Shown: positions 11,149 to 24,300 of the stretch, one piece after another
Layout of the letters: each line of letters opens with the position of its first letter
Position numbering within the stretch: the first letter of the stretch is position 1
Assembly (NCBI RefSeq): GCF_025370935.1
Contig: NC_133482.1
Coordinates: 794,307 to 858,306, forward strand
Origin: Choristoneura fumiferana
Lineage: Eukaryota > Arthropoda > Insecta > Lepidoptera > Tortricidae
DNA length: 64,000 nucleotides
Reading direction: 5' to 3'
Position numbers and translations under genes: made by a program
The notes under the pieces: model-generated
What the model was told of the DNA's origin: nothing
Database searches by the model: none
What the model saw: only the letters and a program-made list of their open reading frames with translations

Positions 11149-14100
11149 TGGGGTGGGTCCGTTTCGTGATAGTTGCTTGATTACATTGTTATCTCGTATG
11201 CCTGTCGTTTATGTAACTGTCATGAATAAATGTTTTTTTTTCTTTCTTCCTTAAGAAGTTAAAATAAGTTTAGCAATCTTGATGACTACAAATGAAAACC
11301 TTTTTCAGATAGTAACAGCAAGTAAAAATTAAATAACAATGGAATATAGTAATTATTCTTATGATTTTACGTACAAGAAATGATTAATTTAAAAAAAAAA
11401 CAATAAAAAGGCGGTTTAAGATTGTTTACCTTGTTCTAATGTAAAGAAGAAAAAGTGGAAATAATATTTGAAAGGCCGCTTTACTTAATCTTGTTTACTT
11501 TTTTTTAAATGCCTAAAGACAGGCACCTTAATGAGAAATGAAAAATTGTTTTAAGAATTTAGCAGCATACTTGCTTTATATCAAACATGCAACTTTGTAT
11601 AAGGCTTTATGTCTATGTTGTATATTATATGCTAGATTCTTAGGACTTGTTTGTAATAGCTGTTGGTATTGTATATAAAACTTGTTCTTGTTGGAGACAG
11701 ATGTGAACATTGTATATAACACAATAATAATCCAGCTTGCTGATCATGGACCTCAGAACGAGGTGGTGTGGCTTGTAAATGCAATGAAAGCCCAGAGCAG
11801 ATTCAGTTTGGGAACTTTCATCATTCATTTCATTATAATATCTGCATAAATATCAGGCACAGTTTTGTATGTTCAGCTGCTTTATTTTTGGTTATTTATC
11901 ATACATTATACAGTTTTTTTTAAGTTTCTCTAATTGTTTTCAACAATTACATGCTTTGTATTGCAGTATCAACAGATCAAATAGATTATAATATTATATT
12001 CTTATTATAATTAAGATCTGTAATATTAGCTGTATGAAAGGTTCATATTATTTTATATTATAGTTGAAGCAGTTGAGTAATAATCGTTTATTTATTATGA
12101 ATACTCATTCCAGTTTATTAGGCAATGCAATTCATATTATTTTACAGGCTGCAGAAAGGGGTTATGCTGGTGGAATCACGGAACTTACAGTAATATGAAT
12201 AGTAATGTGATTCGAGCTGAAAGCTCAAGCCAGTATCTGGCTCAAAAGCGATGTATCCATTGTCACGGCTCCGCTGTCATGAACAAAATGCCATTCGGGT
12301 TGATTGCTTAAAACTGTGATACGACATACCTACACACAAAAATAGACAACCTCTGCCTTCTCCTTTCTACTGTGGATCAAAAATGAATTATTGCAATTAC
12401 ATTTCATTATTGAATAGGTACCGTATAGTTCGGTACTAAACCAAGGATCCCCTTCATCCTTGTAATTCTTATTTGTAAATTTCTAATTTGATTTTTTATT
12501 TTGCTGTCTTAAATAGTTAAAAGAATTGTAATTTGTATAATTTTTGTTAAAAATGAGTAAATGACTTTCTGCCAAGTTTCTTGCGGCGATAGTATAAAAA
12601 GTACAGCCCTGACAGTATAAAAAATTGCATATAAAAGAGCTCTTTGCGACCTTTTTATACTGAATAAAGGTATTGGATTCAAATATGTAGTAAAAGCTAT
12701 GACGTGTGCATACGGCAAGAGGGAAGCGGCGACATTGGTTCAGTCAGATAATCTTTATATTCATCTTATTTTAAGTTCTGTGTGGAAACTCAAGTATATT
12801 AGTAAAGAAATCGCGCGGATTGCAGTCGTTTATTATAGAAATATGTAAGAATGGTATCGTCGGGTGCAAAAATACAAAAGCAAAAGTCACTAAGTACCAA
12901 ATACCTACTTATAACAAAGCTCGTATCTCAGTATGAAATTACTAACTGTGTAGATACGACTTTTTGAAGAGCAGTGACAGAAATTTTAGTGAGTTTTGCT
13001 TGGCGTTCGCCGATAAGCAATATATTATGAACATGTCAAGTTAGTCGCACTCTGTATTTGTATATAAAGGCCTGTTTCAGATAAGTGTTGTTCATGTATG
13101 TTTCCGTAGAGAAATATCTTGATATGGAGGGTATAAATAAATCACTATTATGACAAAAATATTTTTATTTTTCTAAATTTAAAATTATTTACAGCTAATC
13201 TTCTTCTAGTCTGTTAAAAACACTATACATATGAGTTCCATAATTCGAAAAGTCATCTTCATTCATTTTATATTGAAACAAATCAGCATCACACTTGCAA
13301 TTTTAAAATAATAATCTTTTATAATCTTGGTCAAAAGAAAACCTTTTCTTATCAAAATAAAAAAAATACAACCGAATTGATAACCTCGCTTCTATTTTGA
13401 AGTCGGTTAAAAACATATACAAAGAAATTGAAACGTATGCTATGATTGCATTTTTTATACATAAAGATACAATTTGTAATGAGTATCTAGCATAAGCTGT
13501 CATCTCATCATAATAATATATTACGCGATGAAGCTATAATAGAGTAATTAATATCCTAATTTGGTTCTACGGCGCAAACCGCGCATTGGTATTGCTTTTT
13601 TTAAACTTATGTTTAAATACTGTCACAGGCAGGACGATCGTTCTAAGATGACAGTAGTAAATTGACAAGATTTCATATTTCTAAGACTATAATTTGATTC
13701 GTTCTCTGTATTCTGTTTGGAAAGAGAAAATCGCTGATATTTTAAAATTTCGCTACAACTATTAATTAATTTATTACAATTTTTTAAGATGTGCTTATTC
13801 TTAAAGGGCATAACTCCAAAACTACGACACAATAGATCCATTACTTTTGTCTAGTCTCTTAAAAAAAAGATCACGTAAATCTGACGTAGACGTTGCATAG
13901 AGACAATATCAAAATTATGACAGCTCCTTTTTCTGGTGATAAAGGCAAAGGAAACATATCTATTCTGTGGTAGTGTTGGCAAATTCAGACATATTTTTCA
14001 ATTTTTGTATTTTTTTTAATATGGAGAAATCAATTATAATAAATATTTTCCCATGTTCAGGAGGCAAAACTCTTTCGATTCCTGTAGTAATTAACAGATG

Positions 14101-14439
14101 TTAAAAAAATGAAATCTTGTCAATTGTATTCAATCCATACAGTATAGTTTGTCTAATCTAAATGGCCTTACTGTAAAGTTAACAATGTAGACATTATATA
14201 CGTAATATCTAAAAGTCTAGTATACTGAGCTTTGAGTTGCTTACAACTAGCATTGACACTTAGAAAGCCTCTTTTGACTGATGCCATACAAATATGTAGA
14301 TAATATTTGCCAATGCATTAAGTCCCATAAAAAAGTAGATAAAGTGATGAGAGTCTAACCGAACATTTCCATACAAAATTGTTGCTGAATTTTACGTCAA
14401 AAATGTGGCGGTTACGTAGAATGAGGCGCCCCACATTTA

Positions 14440-14570
14440 ATCCCGCTAATATTATAAATGCGAAAGTTTGTAAGCCTGTTTGTTTGTTACTTCATGACGT
14501 CTAAACCGCTGAACAGATTTAGATGAAATTCGGAAAGTTTGAGTCCCGGGGAATGACATAGGATAGTTTC
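14440..14570. repeat. Dispersed lepidopteran repeat fragment
   Basis: The text 'AATATTATAAATGCGAAAG' followed by tracts like TTGTTACTTCATGACGTC and AAACCGCTGAACAGATTTAG is a highly dispersed motif in lepidopteran genomes. The order continues directly into the SINE at 14571. Family assignment is from general knowledge; boundaries are approximate. Confidence 0.5.
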
Positions 14571-14920
14571 ATCATCATCCCAGCCTATATACGTCCTACT
14601 GCTGGGCACAGGCCTCCTCTCAGAACAAGAGGGCTTGGGCCATAGTTCCCACGCGGGCCCAGTGCGGATTGGGAACTTCACACGCACCATTGAATTGCTT
14701 CGCAGGTTTGTGCAGGTTTCCTCACGATGTTTTCCTTCACCGCAAAGCTCGTGGTAAATTTCAAATGTAATTCCGCACATGAATTTCGAAAAACTCAGAG
14801 GTGCGAGCCGGGGTTTGAACCCACGACCCTCTGCTTGACTTATTGTTTTTATCTCTTTTTTGCCCCGGCTCGCGCCTCTGAGTTTTTCGAAATTCATGTG
14901 CGGAATTACATTCGAAATTG
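14571..14920 (+). repeat. tRNA-related SINE with inverted 3' duplication
   Basis: This copy matches the element at 29.98-30.25 kb (shared blocks CCTCCTCTCAGAACAAGAGG, TTCACACGCACCATTGAATT, TTTTCCTTCACCGCAAAGCT, GTTTGAACCCACGACCCTCT). The copy at 30 kb ends in a tRNA-like segment; here that end is replaced at about 14838. The sequence then turns round, and 14862-14912 repeats 14768-14819 in inverted orientation, making a hairpin with an arm of about 50 bp. Confidence 0.75.
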
Positions 14921-15381
14921 AGAGAGTTGTTTTGAAGTGGAAAGAGGGCGTGTTTCTTCTAAATGCTAAGTTTAGCAAGTCTGGTCAATTCGCCACTGTC
15001 CAATCTACCGTATAACTCGTTGCGTTTCTTCTCGAGAGGCTTTTCCAAACCAATGGTAGAAAGATAGCCCTCTCATTCTGAGAGGAGGCCTGTGGCCAGT
15101 AGTGGGACGTATATAGGGATAAAGGCCGTGGTAACATATTCTCGAATGGTTCGATTTGATACATATTTTTGAACTTGACTGTACCTCATAATATCAGCAG
15201 GACAAAAATTTTACTCATGGTGAAAAATGTTACTATGGGTAGGGGTTTGGCGAGATAGCAGCATAGCATAGCATTTTAGCATACGTCAAAAGAGGCTCCC
15301 TAAAACGCATCAACGTTACTGCGATATCGTTGACACAATGACTCTTACGGCTAGCGGGTAAGGGTGTGCCCGGGTAAGGGT

Positions 15382-18300
15382 TCAGCCCCACTCCCAGCGA
15401 TGCATGAGCGGCGCGAATGTCCACACGTCGGGGTGCCCGATGTGGGATATGCTGCGACCCAGATCGAAGTCTGACCAACTGCAAAGAAACAAGGGGTTCT
15501 ACGTAAGTATTATAGTCATGAGCAGCCTCGTGAGTCGTGACCAGCCTCGCGTAACAAGACCGACTTAGCGAGTCATGACCAGCCTTGCGAATCATGACCA
15601 GTCTAGCGAGTCAAGACCAGCCTCGCGAGTTAAGACCAGCCTCGCCAGTCATGACTAGTCTAGGGAATCAAGACCAGCCTCGCGACTCATGACCAGTCTA
15701 GCGAGTCGTGAACCAGTCTCGCGAGTCATGACCAGTCTCGCGAGTCAACACCGCCTCGCGACTCATGACCAGTCTAGCGAGTCGTGACCAGTCTCGCGAG
15801 TCATGACTAGTCTCGCGAGTCAAGACCAGCCTCGCGAGTTAAGACCAGCCTCGCCAGTCATGACTAGTCTCGCGAATCAAGACCACCCTCGCGACTCATG
15901 ACCGACCAGTCTAGCGAGTCGTGAACCAGTCTCGCGAGTCATGACCAGTCTCGCGAGTTAACACCAGCCTCGCGACTCATGACCAGTCTAGCGAGTCGTG
16001 ACCAGTCTCGCGAGTCATGACCAGTCTCGCGAGTTAACACCAGCCTCGCGACTCATGACCAGTCTAGCGAGTCGTGACCAGTCTCGCAAGTCATTACCGG
16101 ACTCGCGAGTCGTGAGTCAAGACCAACCCGCAAGTCAAGACCAGCCTCTTTAATGCATGTAGCCTAACGAGTCATAATCCAAAGGTAAACTCATAAAACT
16201 GGGAAAAACTAAAATGAAGTAATCGACTCACGTAAAGGGCGGCAGGCCGCGCGAGATGTTGTGCGGCGGCGACGACACGGCCACGAACTGGTACTCGTTG
16301 CGGAGGTACGCGCTCGTGACCTTCGCGTCCGTCGCGCCGTGGCTGCGGTGGCCGAGCGCGCGGAACGGGTACGTTCCTAAAGGGACAATAAGTTTCTTGA
16401 AAAAATTGCATCTTTAATACTGACTGCACTTTTATTGCTAACTGTTATTACGTCTGTCATTGAAACGATCAAATCGTACTTCCTACCTCATACATGTGAC
16501 AAAATATATCCTAAAATATTTTGATTTTGACTTTAGAATTTACTATGGAAACTTCTGACAGCCCCCAAAAACTGACTGAGACTCCTCCTCGCAAGGCCGT
16601 GTTAGAGTCGTGCCCGGCGGAATGGCGCAGCCGGCAGTGTTTTTAGGGTTCCGGAGCCAAAATGGCAAAAACGGAACCCTTATAGTTTCGCCATGTCTGT
16701 CTGTCCGTCCGCGGCTTTGCTCAGGGACTATCAATGCTAGAAAGCTGTAATTTTGCACGGATATATAAGTAAACTATGCCGACAAAATGGTACAATTAGT
16801 TTAAAAAAAAATTTTTAGGGTACCTCCCGTAGACGTAAAGTGGGGGTATTTTTTTTCTCATTGAACCCTATAGTGTGGGGTATCGTTGGATAGGTCTAAA
16901 ACCATTAGGGGTTTGCTAAGACAATTTTTCGATTCAGTGATGTGTTTGCGAAATATTCAACTTTAAAGTGCAAATTTTCATTAAAATCAACCCCCCCCCC
17001 CTCTAAAATCTAAACCGGTAGGTGGAAAAATTTGAAAAAATTTAGGATGGTAGTAAATATATCAAACTTTCAAGGAAAACTATAGCGGCCAAGTTTGTTT
17101 GAGAATTATTAGTAGTTTATGAGTTAATAGCAGCCTAAGGTATAAAATATACCTAAACTTGGAAGATTCTGTATAAAATACGAAATCCTTAGAAAAATAT
17201 TACTTATTTTTTTCATAATGGCTACGGAACCCTATTTTGGGCGTGTCTGACACGCTCTTGGCCGGTTTTTTTATATTTTTGTAGTTGCGGGTAGTTGTGG
17301 CACTAACGTTTGGCCGGGTTGGCGTCGTGCCTGGTGTATTGAGGCGGGCGGCAGTGGCCCTGTTAGTATTGCAAGTAGTTGTGTTGCTAACCGGTGGCCG
17401 GGTTGAGGTCGTGGCGGGCGGCGATGGCGTTGGCGGCGTTGGGTCGCGGGTGGCAGGCGCGGCACTCGGCCAGCGGGTCGTGCAGATAGTCGTTGTAGCG
17501 CATCGTCGCGAACATGTCGCGCAGGTTCTGGATCGTGGACTGACACACACACATGGACCAATATTAGGACATGAGTGATCTGAATTTGTGGTGCAATATC
17601 ACGGCACATAGAGCAGAAATCTTCATATGGATATGACAATAATCTTTAGGCTAGTTATCCATACATTAATGGTATGTTACATATGTATTTTAGTTCTAGA
17701 ATATTTGGCAAATAAGAATATTTCGAAGGAACCATGTTTCAAATTTTAGTGACAAGAAAAACTCCATTAAAAATACTCAGTTCGGAAATCGAACTTGAAA
17801 TTACACGATAAATGACGCCCTGGTGATGATATCACACACTTTCTTTCAGCTCTGCTGAGTCCTTTACCTCTTCACAAATTATGTTTTATCTGTTTCTTTC
17901 ATTGTATTTTGTTATGATATATTTTTGGCTTTGTGAATAAATATTCTTTTATTTTTTATTTCTAGTTTATTTGGCACTTTAAATTAGTATTTTTATTAAA
18001 CTAATATAATTAGACACTATGATAATTAGTTTAAATCTACATCTACAGTTATACAATCATAAGTTTATTTCTATTTCTATCTGGGGGCACGGCAGTGCCC
18101 CCGCCAAGTCGAGCAAAACAAAAACAAAGGCACGGCCGTACCATACTTTTCTCGAAGCCATTCAGGCTATTTTCAACGTTTCTATTTGTGGCTCCTTTCC
18201 TCGTGAGTTGTCTTCCCCGTCGGCGAGCATACCTGTTTGAGCGCGAACATCTTGGCGCGCGGGTTGGTGTGGTACCCGAACCAGTCCCCGAAGGCGCGCA

Positions 18301-21300
18301 CGCGCTCGTTGCCGCCGCTCAGGTTGAAGATGCGCGGGAAGTACGCGATGTTGTACGAAGGGAAGTACGACGTGCGCAGGAGCTCCAGTGTTCTATAGGT
18401 GCAGACCAAGACTCAAGCCTCAAGTATTTTACGATAGTTCTAAAAAAAAGTTAGCATTGTTATCTACGACTACAAACTTTGACGACCACTCATGACAACG
18501 ATCATGACCGACGGCGATCGCGATCGTCGCTAATAATATAACAACCGACATCGACCATATGACCGTCGACAACCATGAATGCAATTTTAGAGTTAAGGCA
18601 AAGAGATTCATGTAGACCCTTTTAAAAAAAATATAATATTCTAACATTACCATTTCTGTATATATTGGATACATGTTTACTTGTATATAGGAACGCCTAT
18701 ATGTTTGATCAAGCTAAAGGGGCCCCTAGACGGGCCATATTTTCACTGCAATATAACATGTCATAACTTGAACGATCATAACTGTGGATCTCCACGAGAC
18801 TGATCTACGACCTTTAACAATCACTATCATCGACCCTGACCGTCGACAACCACGTAAATGGGGGTCGATCAAGTATTACGTTAACAGAATTTTAGTTAAT
18901 TTTAACCCCCACTCACTCACTCACTCTTCTGATCGCTCTGAAGCGATAAGGCCGCCTTTTGCTTAACTCAGAAAGTCTCTGTGTATATACCTGTTTTCTG
19001 AACTGCTTGCTATGTGTTGGAGTGCAATAAAGAGTTATTGTATTGAATTGTCAGCAAAAACCTACCCCTCCCCCCTATGCTTACGTAAACATTGGTATAT
19101 ATATTTTTAAATCTATTTAGGTTTCTTTGTTATTCATGTGAATTTGTTGCAAGCAGGGCAGCCATATTTGCTCACAGGTCCTTGGCCTCGACGGTCCCGG
19201 GCAGCTGCTCCAAGACCCAGAGCAGGCCGGGGTGCGCGCGCCCCGCCGTCAGCAGCGTCGCCGGCTCGAACTTGTTGTAGTCCACAATGTACCTGCCGAC
19301 GTTACAATCATGCGATACTCGTGCTACGGAATATGTAAGCTTTTTTAGGGTTCCGTACCCAAAGGGTGCCAACGGGACCCTATTACTGAGACTCCGCTGT
19401 CTGTCTGTCTGTTTGTCTGTCTGTCCGTCTGTCACAGGGCTCTATCTCTGAAGCCGTAAAAGTTAGACACTTGAAATTTTCACACATAATTGATGGTATA
19501 CCCTACCAGGGTGCATATTTCTGTTACTGTATTTATAAGTCTTATGTTTTTTGCCGCTAATACTGAATACTGAATAGATTATGTATTACTGTGGCCGCTA
19601 TAACAAAATACTAAATATAAAATAAAGTTACAATTTAAAGGGGGTCGTCAAACAAGAAACGTGTTTTTTTCAGCGTTTTTTGGTTGCTAGGCGTTATTAG
19701 CCGTTGCTAAGGCGACCGAGTTCCTAGCAACGGGTAGCTATGTCGTTTGAATATTTACCTTTTACCTTAGTATCTATAGTACAAGCTTTGCTTAGTTTGG
19801 GATTAGGTAATTGGTGTCAAGTGTCCCATGATATTTATTTATTTATTATTTATGACACTTCCACTTGTTTTTTCTATTTCGGCGGAAAAAGACAGCTAGA
19901 ATATGACTGACCACTGGTTGTTGTAGGTGCCGCTGTTATGTCGACGAAAGACGGACACCCACTCCTCGCCGTTACGCGCCAGGCGGTTCGCCAACATTGC
20001 ACGCGCATACTCCAGGATCTACAAACACATAAATAACAATCCAGTCTAAAGCTGCTTAGGCCTGCAAGCAAAATCACGCCAGTTGTATTACATTGTGTCT
20101 TAAGGGCGGTAAATAAGGAATTACGAACGAGAGCCTATTAGAAGCCCGAAGTCGAAGCCGAAGTGTTCGTAATTCTAGTACCGCCCGTGCGACATACAAT
20201 GTTTTTCATCACATTCGCGGAGCATTTGCGAGTAAAAATTTTATTTCTAAAAGAAAACTGAGCCGTGTGGGCCAGCGCGCGCAGCAGTACCAGTACGGGT
20301 ATTGACTCATTTACCGACCTTGGGCTTCATGACAAGCACATTAAGGTCGAGGGTTTTATTTGGGGGTTGTTACGACACTGTTTACGAGCAAGTGTGATGT
20401 GTGCTGCGCGCGTCGCGTTTCGCGTGCGGCGGATTTTACTTGCACCAACTGGCGTAGGCCCTTGAAAGAGTCCGATGGATGCGAGCGGCGCTGACTAGAC
20501 ATTGTGGCGTTCTTTGGAGGAGATCCACGTACAGTTGCCATCAAGTTGCAAGGTGATCAAAAATATCGAAATATGAACTCTAATTCCCTTAAGGGGCTAC
20601 CCGAGGTTTTCATTGATTTTTGACACGTTTTGAATCGTATCTCCTACTTTTGCACTACAGATAGAATTATAAGTCAAACGGCTACCGGTTCTCCAATCTT
20701 TAATCTAAAACATTGTCTGAAAAAACACTTATTTCGTATCTCTATTGACGTGAAAGATCTAACATATACGAAATCTACATATTTGGGTTCGTCTTTGACG
20801 TCTCTAAAAACTGGTCGAGGGTTTTCATTTCAAACTAATTAACACAAATGTTATGGCCAGAAAACCAGTTTTTTGGCCTACAATTGTTCAACTTTGATGC
20901 CAAATATCTCGAAAACAATGAACTTTGAAGTAAATGTGGGATACTATGCTTAAAGCCGTTGTTGTTAATATAATAAATAAGCTTCAAAAAACATTAGAAA
21001 ACTAAGGAATTCAGATCGAAGGTCATTGGGGCATGGCATCCCCTTAATAATAGAGTGGATGTGCCGATATTTTTGACCACCTTAGCCGCTCCGAAATATC
21101 TGATGGCGACTGTACAACTGAAGGTGATTCGGCTGCTGATGATATTGATAAGGTGTTATACCTGTCCTCTGGGGTGCACCAGCTTGAACAGCGTCCTGTT
21201 GGTGTTGCCGATGGTAGTTTCCGCAGTCACCAGTCCCGAAGAGATTATATAAAGGTCGTCTGTAGACTGTAACAACAGAACGCTTGGGGTCTACTTGGAC

Positions 21301-24300
21301 TGGTCGCATCTTCGTGCTTCATCCTCTTGGGCGAACTTTTTTTTTTGGTAAATGAAATAGATTTAGCATGTCACGCAATCAATTACAAGTCGATATTACC
21401 TGCACAAAGGCGGGGTAAGAGGAGAACGCCATCTTGTAGCCGGGGATGCGCACGCGGCTGGTCGCCGACAGGCGGTAGTTCAGCACGTATTTCTTCTGTA
21501 TTCGCAGCATCGACTGGTAGCTGACGGGCAAGAGCATGGTAATAAACCCCATTTAGACAATGCAACTTGCATCCAAGCTTACATGGCGGTATTTGTTAGA
21601 TCAACTGAATTCATTGTCCCTCAATTGTATCATATTGCAACGTCTAAATGAGGCTTAAATGTTTCAAACGGTTACATGCCTAACAGAATTCTTAGCCTTA
21701 TCTTTGGTTGTATTTATATTTGTATGCACATGTTCGATTTATCTAATATAGGCGGACTAGGGTTAATTACTAGGACAGAAGTACCGGTTTTGAGCCAGTT
21801 TTGCTTTTGGTCAGTTGAATGTTATTATAAATCATATATATTTTTTTAATATTAAAATAGTTTTATTAATTTAAGTTTTCTACTGAAACGATCAAAGTTT
21901 GTAATGATTTATTACTATACATTTATTTCAAACGTATATTTAAACAATAAATGGCACAATGCAAACTTCATGCTCGATATTTTTTGGTACGGTAGGTTAA
22001 ATATGAAAATAATCGGAACTCAGGGTTATCGATTTAATTTTTCAAACCCTATAGACTTTGCAAAAAGTAAACTTCGTTAGAGTTCGTTTATTCCTATGTA
22101 GGGAGATCATCTTTGGAACTATGCTGAAGTGATTAAATAAATCTGTACCAGATTGAAAAGTACACTATCCCCTCCCCCAAATGGTTCTACTACCGATTTG
22201 TGGTAAGGCCATGCTAGATTGATTGTTCGTTTGCAAAAACCCCCATATTAACCTCATTGAAAACGTTAGAGCCGTGCCCGAGACCCGATATGGCGGTCCT
22301 ATCTCATCCCATGTAGACGCCAGCAGGGCTGAATATCCTTAGAATTATAGGTTTTATTCTGTGTCTCAGTCATGTTCTGTGTATTTTCTTTTACGACAGG
22401 AGGTGAAAGTGTGTGTTGTGTTACCTAGTAAGTAAGCATGCACCACCAAGTGCCCAGTACCAGTATGCCATGCCACTAGCCACGTAAGTCGGGGATTTCA
22501 GCCACACTGAGCTATTCCAGGTGGCCTGCACAGTATACAGGTTGCTAGGGTCGGGCAGCATCTTGACCAGGCCGCAGTACTTACGCTCGCTCGGCAGCAC
22601 TAACCTGTTCCAATGAGGGCTATCGTTTTTTGTCTCACTAGATGGCGCACTGTTGCGTGAGGTTTTTAAGTGTGGCTTTCAAAGTCTGTTATTACGGGCG
22701 TGAAAACAAAGTTTAGATTAAAATCATATTTAATACACCTTAAAACCGTACCATAAAAATATCGAGCAACCAGTGTTGCGTAGTCTCGTTTTGTTCGGAA
22801 AAAAGGGAAGATAAGAATCCGAAAGACAAAACTGTCTCAAAACACAAACATTCATTGTCCCGTAACGCATAATTGCCATAATTAATTTCAGGTAATGCAA
22901 AATATTCACAAAATTATTCTAATTATAAATAAGCCCGCGTAGCTCACCCAAAAACTATGAGTTTTGACATTTCGGAGACCTCACGCTACACTAGCGCCTC
23001 TAGCGGCGAATTCATACGCGATAGCCCTCATTTGACTAGCCTGCAGCAGTGGTCGGAACCGCGCTAGTAAGTTACTGTCGGCTTGGCAGCGCCAGCACTC
23101 ACCTGTTCCAGGTGGCCTGCGCAGTATACAGGTTGCTGAGGTCAGGCAGCAGCTTGACCAGGCCGGAGCAGTGGTCGGGGAACATGGCCAGTACTTGACG
23201 CTCGCTTGGCAGCGTCAGCGATAGTGCCAACTCGTCCAGATCGCCCAGCATGTTGATCCAGCTGAAGACATAACAGCATGATGAGTACATGGCTCAGTGG
23301 TTAATGATCGTGACAATAATGCTTGAGATTGTTTTTTTGGAGTCTTTTTGTATTTTAATAGCGACATCTCTTGTCCGGGTGAGCGGTTAGTTCCGAAGGA
23401 ATGTTGGCGTCTCTCGATGAGAGCTAAAACATAGATGTCGCTAGTGTCGCTGCTTATGTGACTTAAGAAAAAAGCAGGCTGAAATGTGTGGTGCATGGGA
23501 GAAATTTGTGTGTAGACTCCTGACCAGTGGTGTAGGGGTATGGCACGCAGCACGGAATGCTGAGGACCTGGGTTCGATTCCCATGTTTCAGTTTGTATTT
23601 TCGTTGAATAATGCTTGAGGTCAAAAACATATGATGATTGATGAATCATCACTCACACGATGTCTCGAACAGTGAGCTGCTCCTGCACGTTTTGCGTGGC
23701 TTCGTTGTACCCCATCGCTAGACCCTCGATCTGGATGTAGTACAGCTTCACCTGCCAACGTATTCTAAGTAAGAATTGAAACTTTTCAACGTTTTGTCGG
23801 ATACCAGAGATGTGCGAGGATGTTAGCGAGCAATGTGTTTATCATGAACCATTAGGAACGCTTCACTTACCTCGCCTCGCTCCGCCCAGCTGTTTCCACC
23901 AGAGACGTGCTGTGCGGGGATAGGTAAATGAAGCGTTCCTATTGGTTCATGAAAGACACATTCCTAGCAACACAACCTCGCACATCTCTGGTTGAAATGA
24001 AGCCTAACAGTCTTCTAACGCCCGGTTTAGACTTGCAAGAAAAATCATGCAAGTTGCATTAGGTACATAGGGGCCGTAAAGCCAACAAGTTTGTGGTGGT
24101 CAATCGAGCGCCGCAATGTATTGCAACTTGCACGATTTTTCTTGTAGGTCTAAACTGGGCTATAGAGGTTGATGGAGGACGGATATAATATAGGAGGCAT
24201 TTAGGGGGGAGGGGATCAAGCCAAATCTCGTGAAGCTACATGATACAAAGTAAGCTATGAGAAGATTTTTAAAAGCAGGTAGTGACTTAGCTTTTCCGAC

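Larger units (their letters stand above)
9834..14486. other. Intergenic region: AP-2 sigma 3' UTR, then no gene
   Basis: After the AP-2 sigma stop there is AT-rich sequence that should include the 3' UTR; a possible AATAAA is at 11225-11230. Two MITE-like palindromes follow the stop (10546-10682 and 11024-11148). From about 11.3 to 14.5 kb I see only low-complexity and AT-rich DNA with short open frames and no domains. Confidence 0.55.

Noticed and set aside
12130..12310. Possible small exon with a 38-codon frame after an acceptor-like TTTTACAG
   Set aside because: No recognisable product, no partner exon and no conserved motif; could be chance.
15510..16150. A CRISPR array, because of regular repeats
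   Set aside because: The units are contiguous 19-mers without unique spacers, in a eukaryotic intron; it is a minisatellite.
16172..16231. Ending PLBD at the TGA right after PPFT
   Set aside because: That TGA is inside a good GTGAGT donor, and the exon at 15382-15478 continues in phase with the conserved C terminus WSDFDLG...HIGHPDVW.
20356..20544. Minus-strand open frame near PLBD intron
   Set aside because: Parts recur at 50.9 kb as a dispersed repeat, and no splice sites link it to PLBD.
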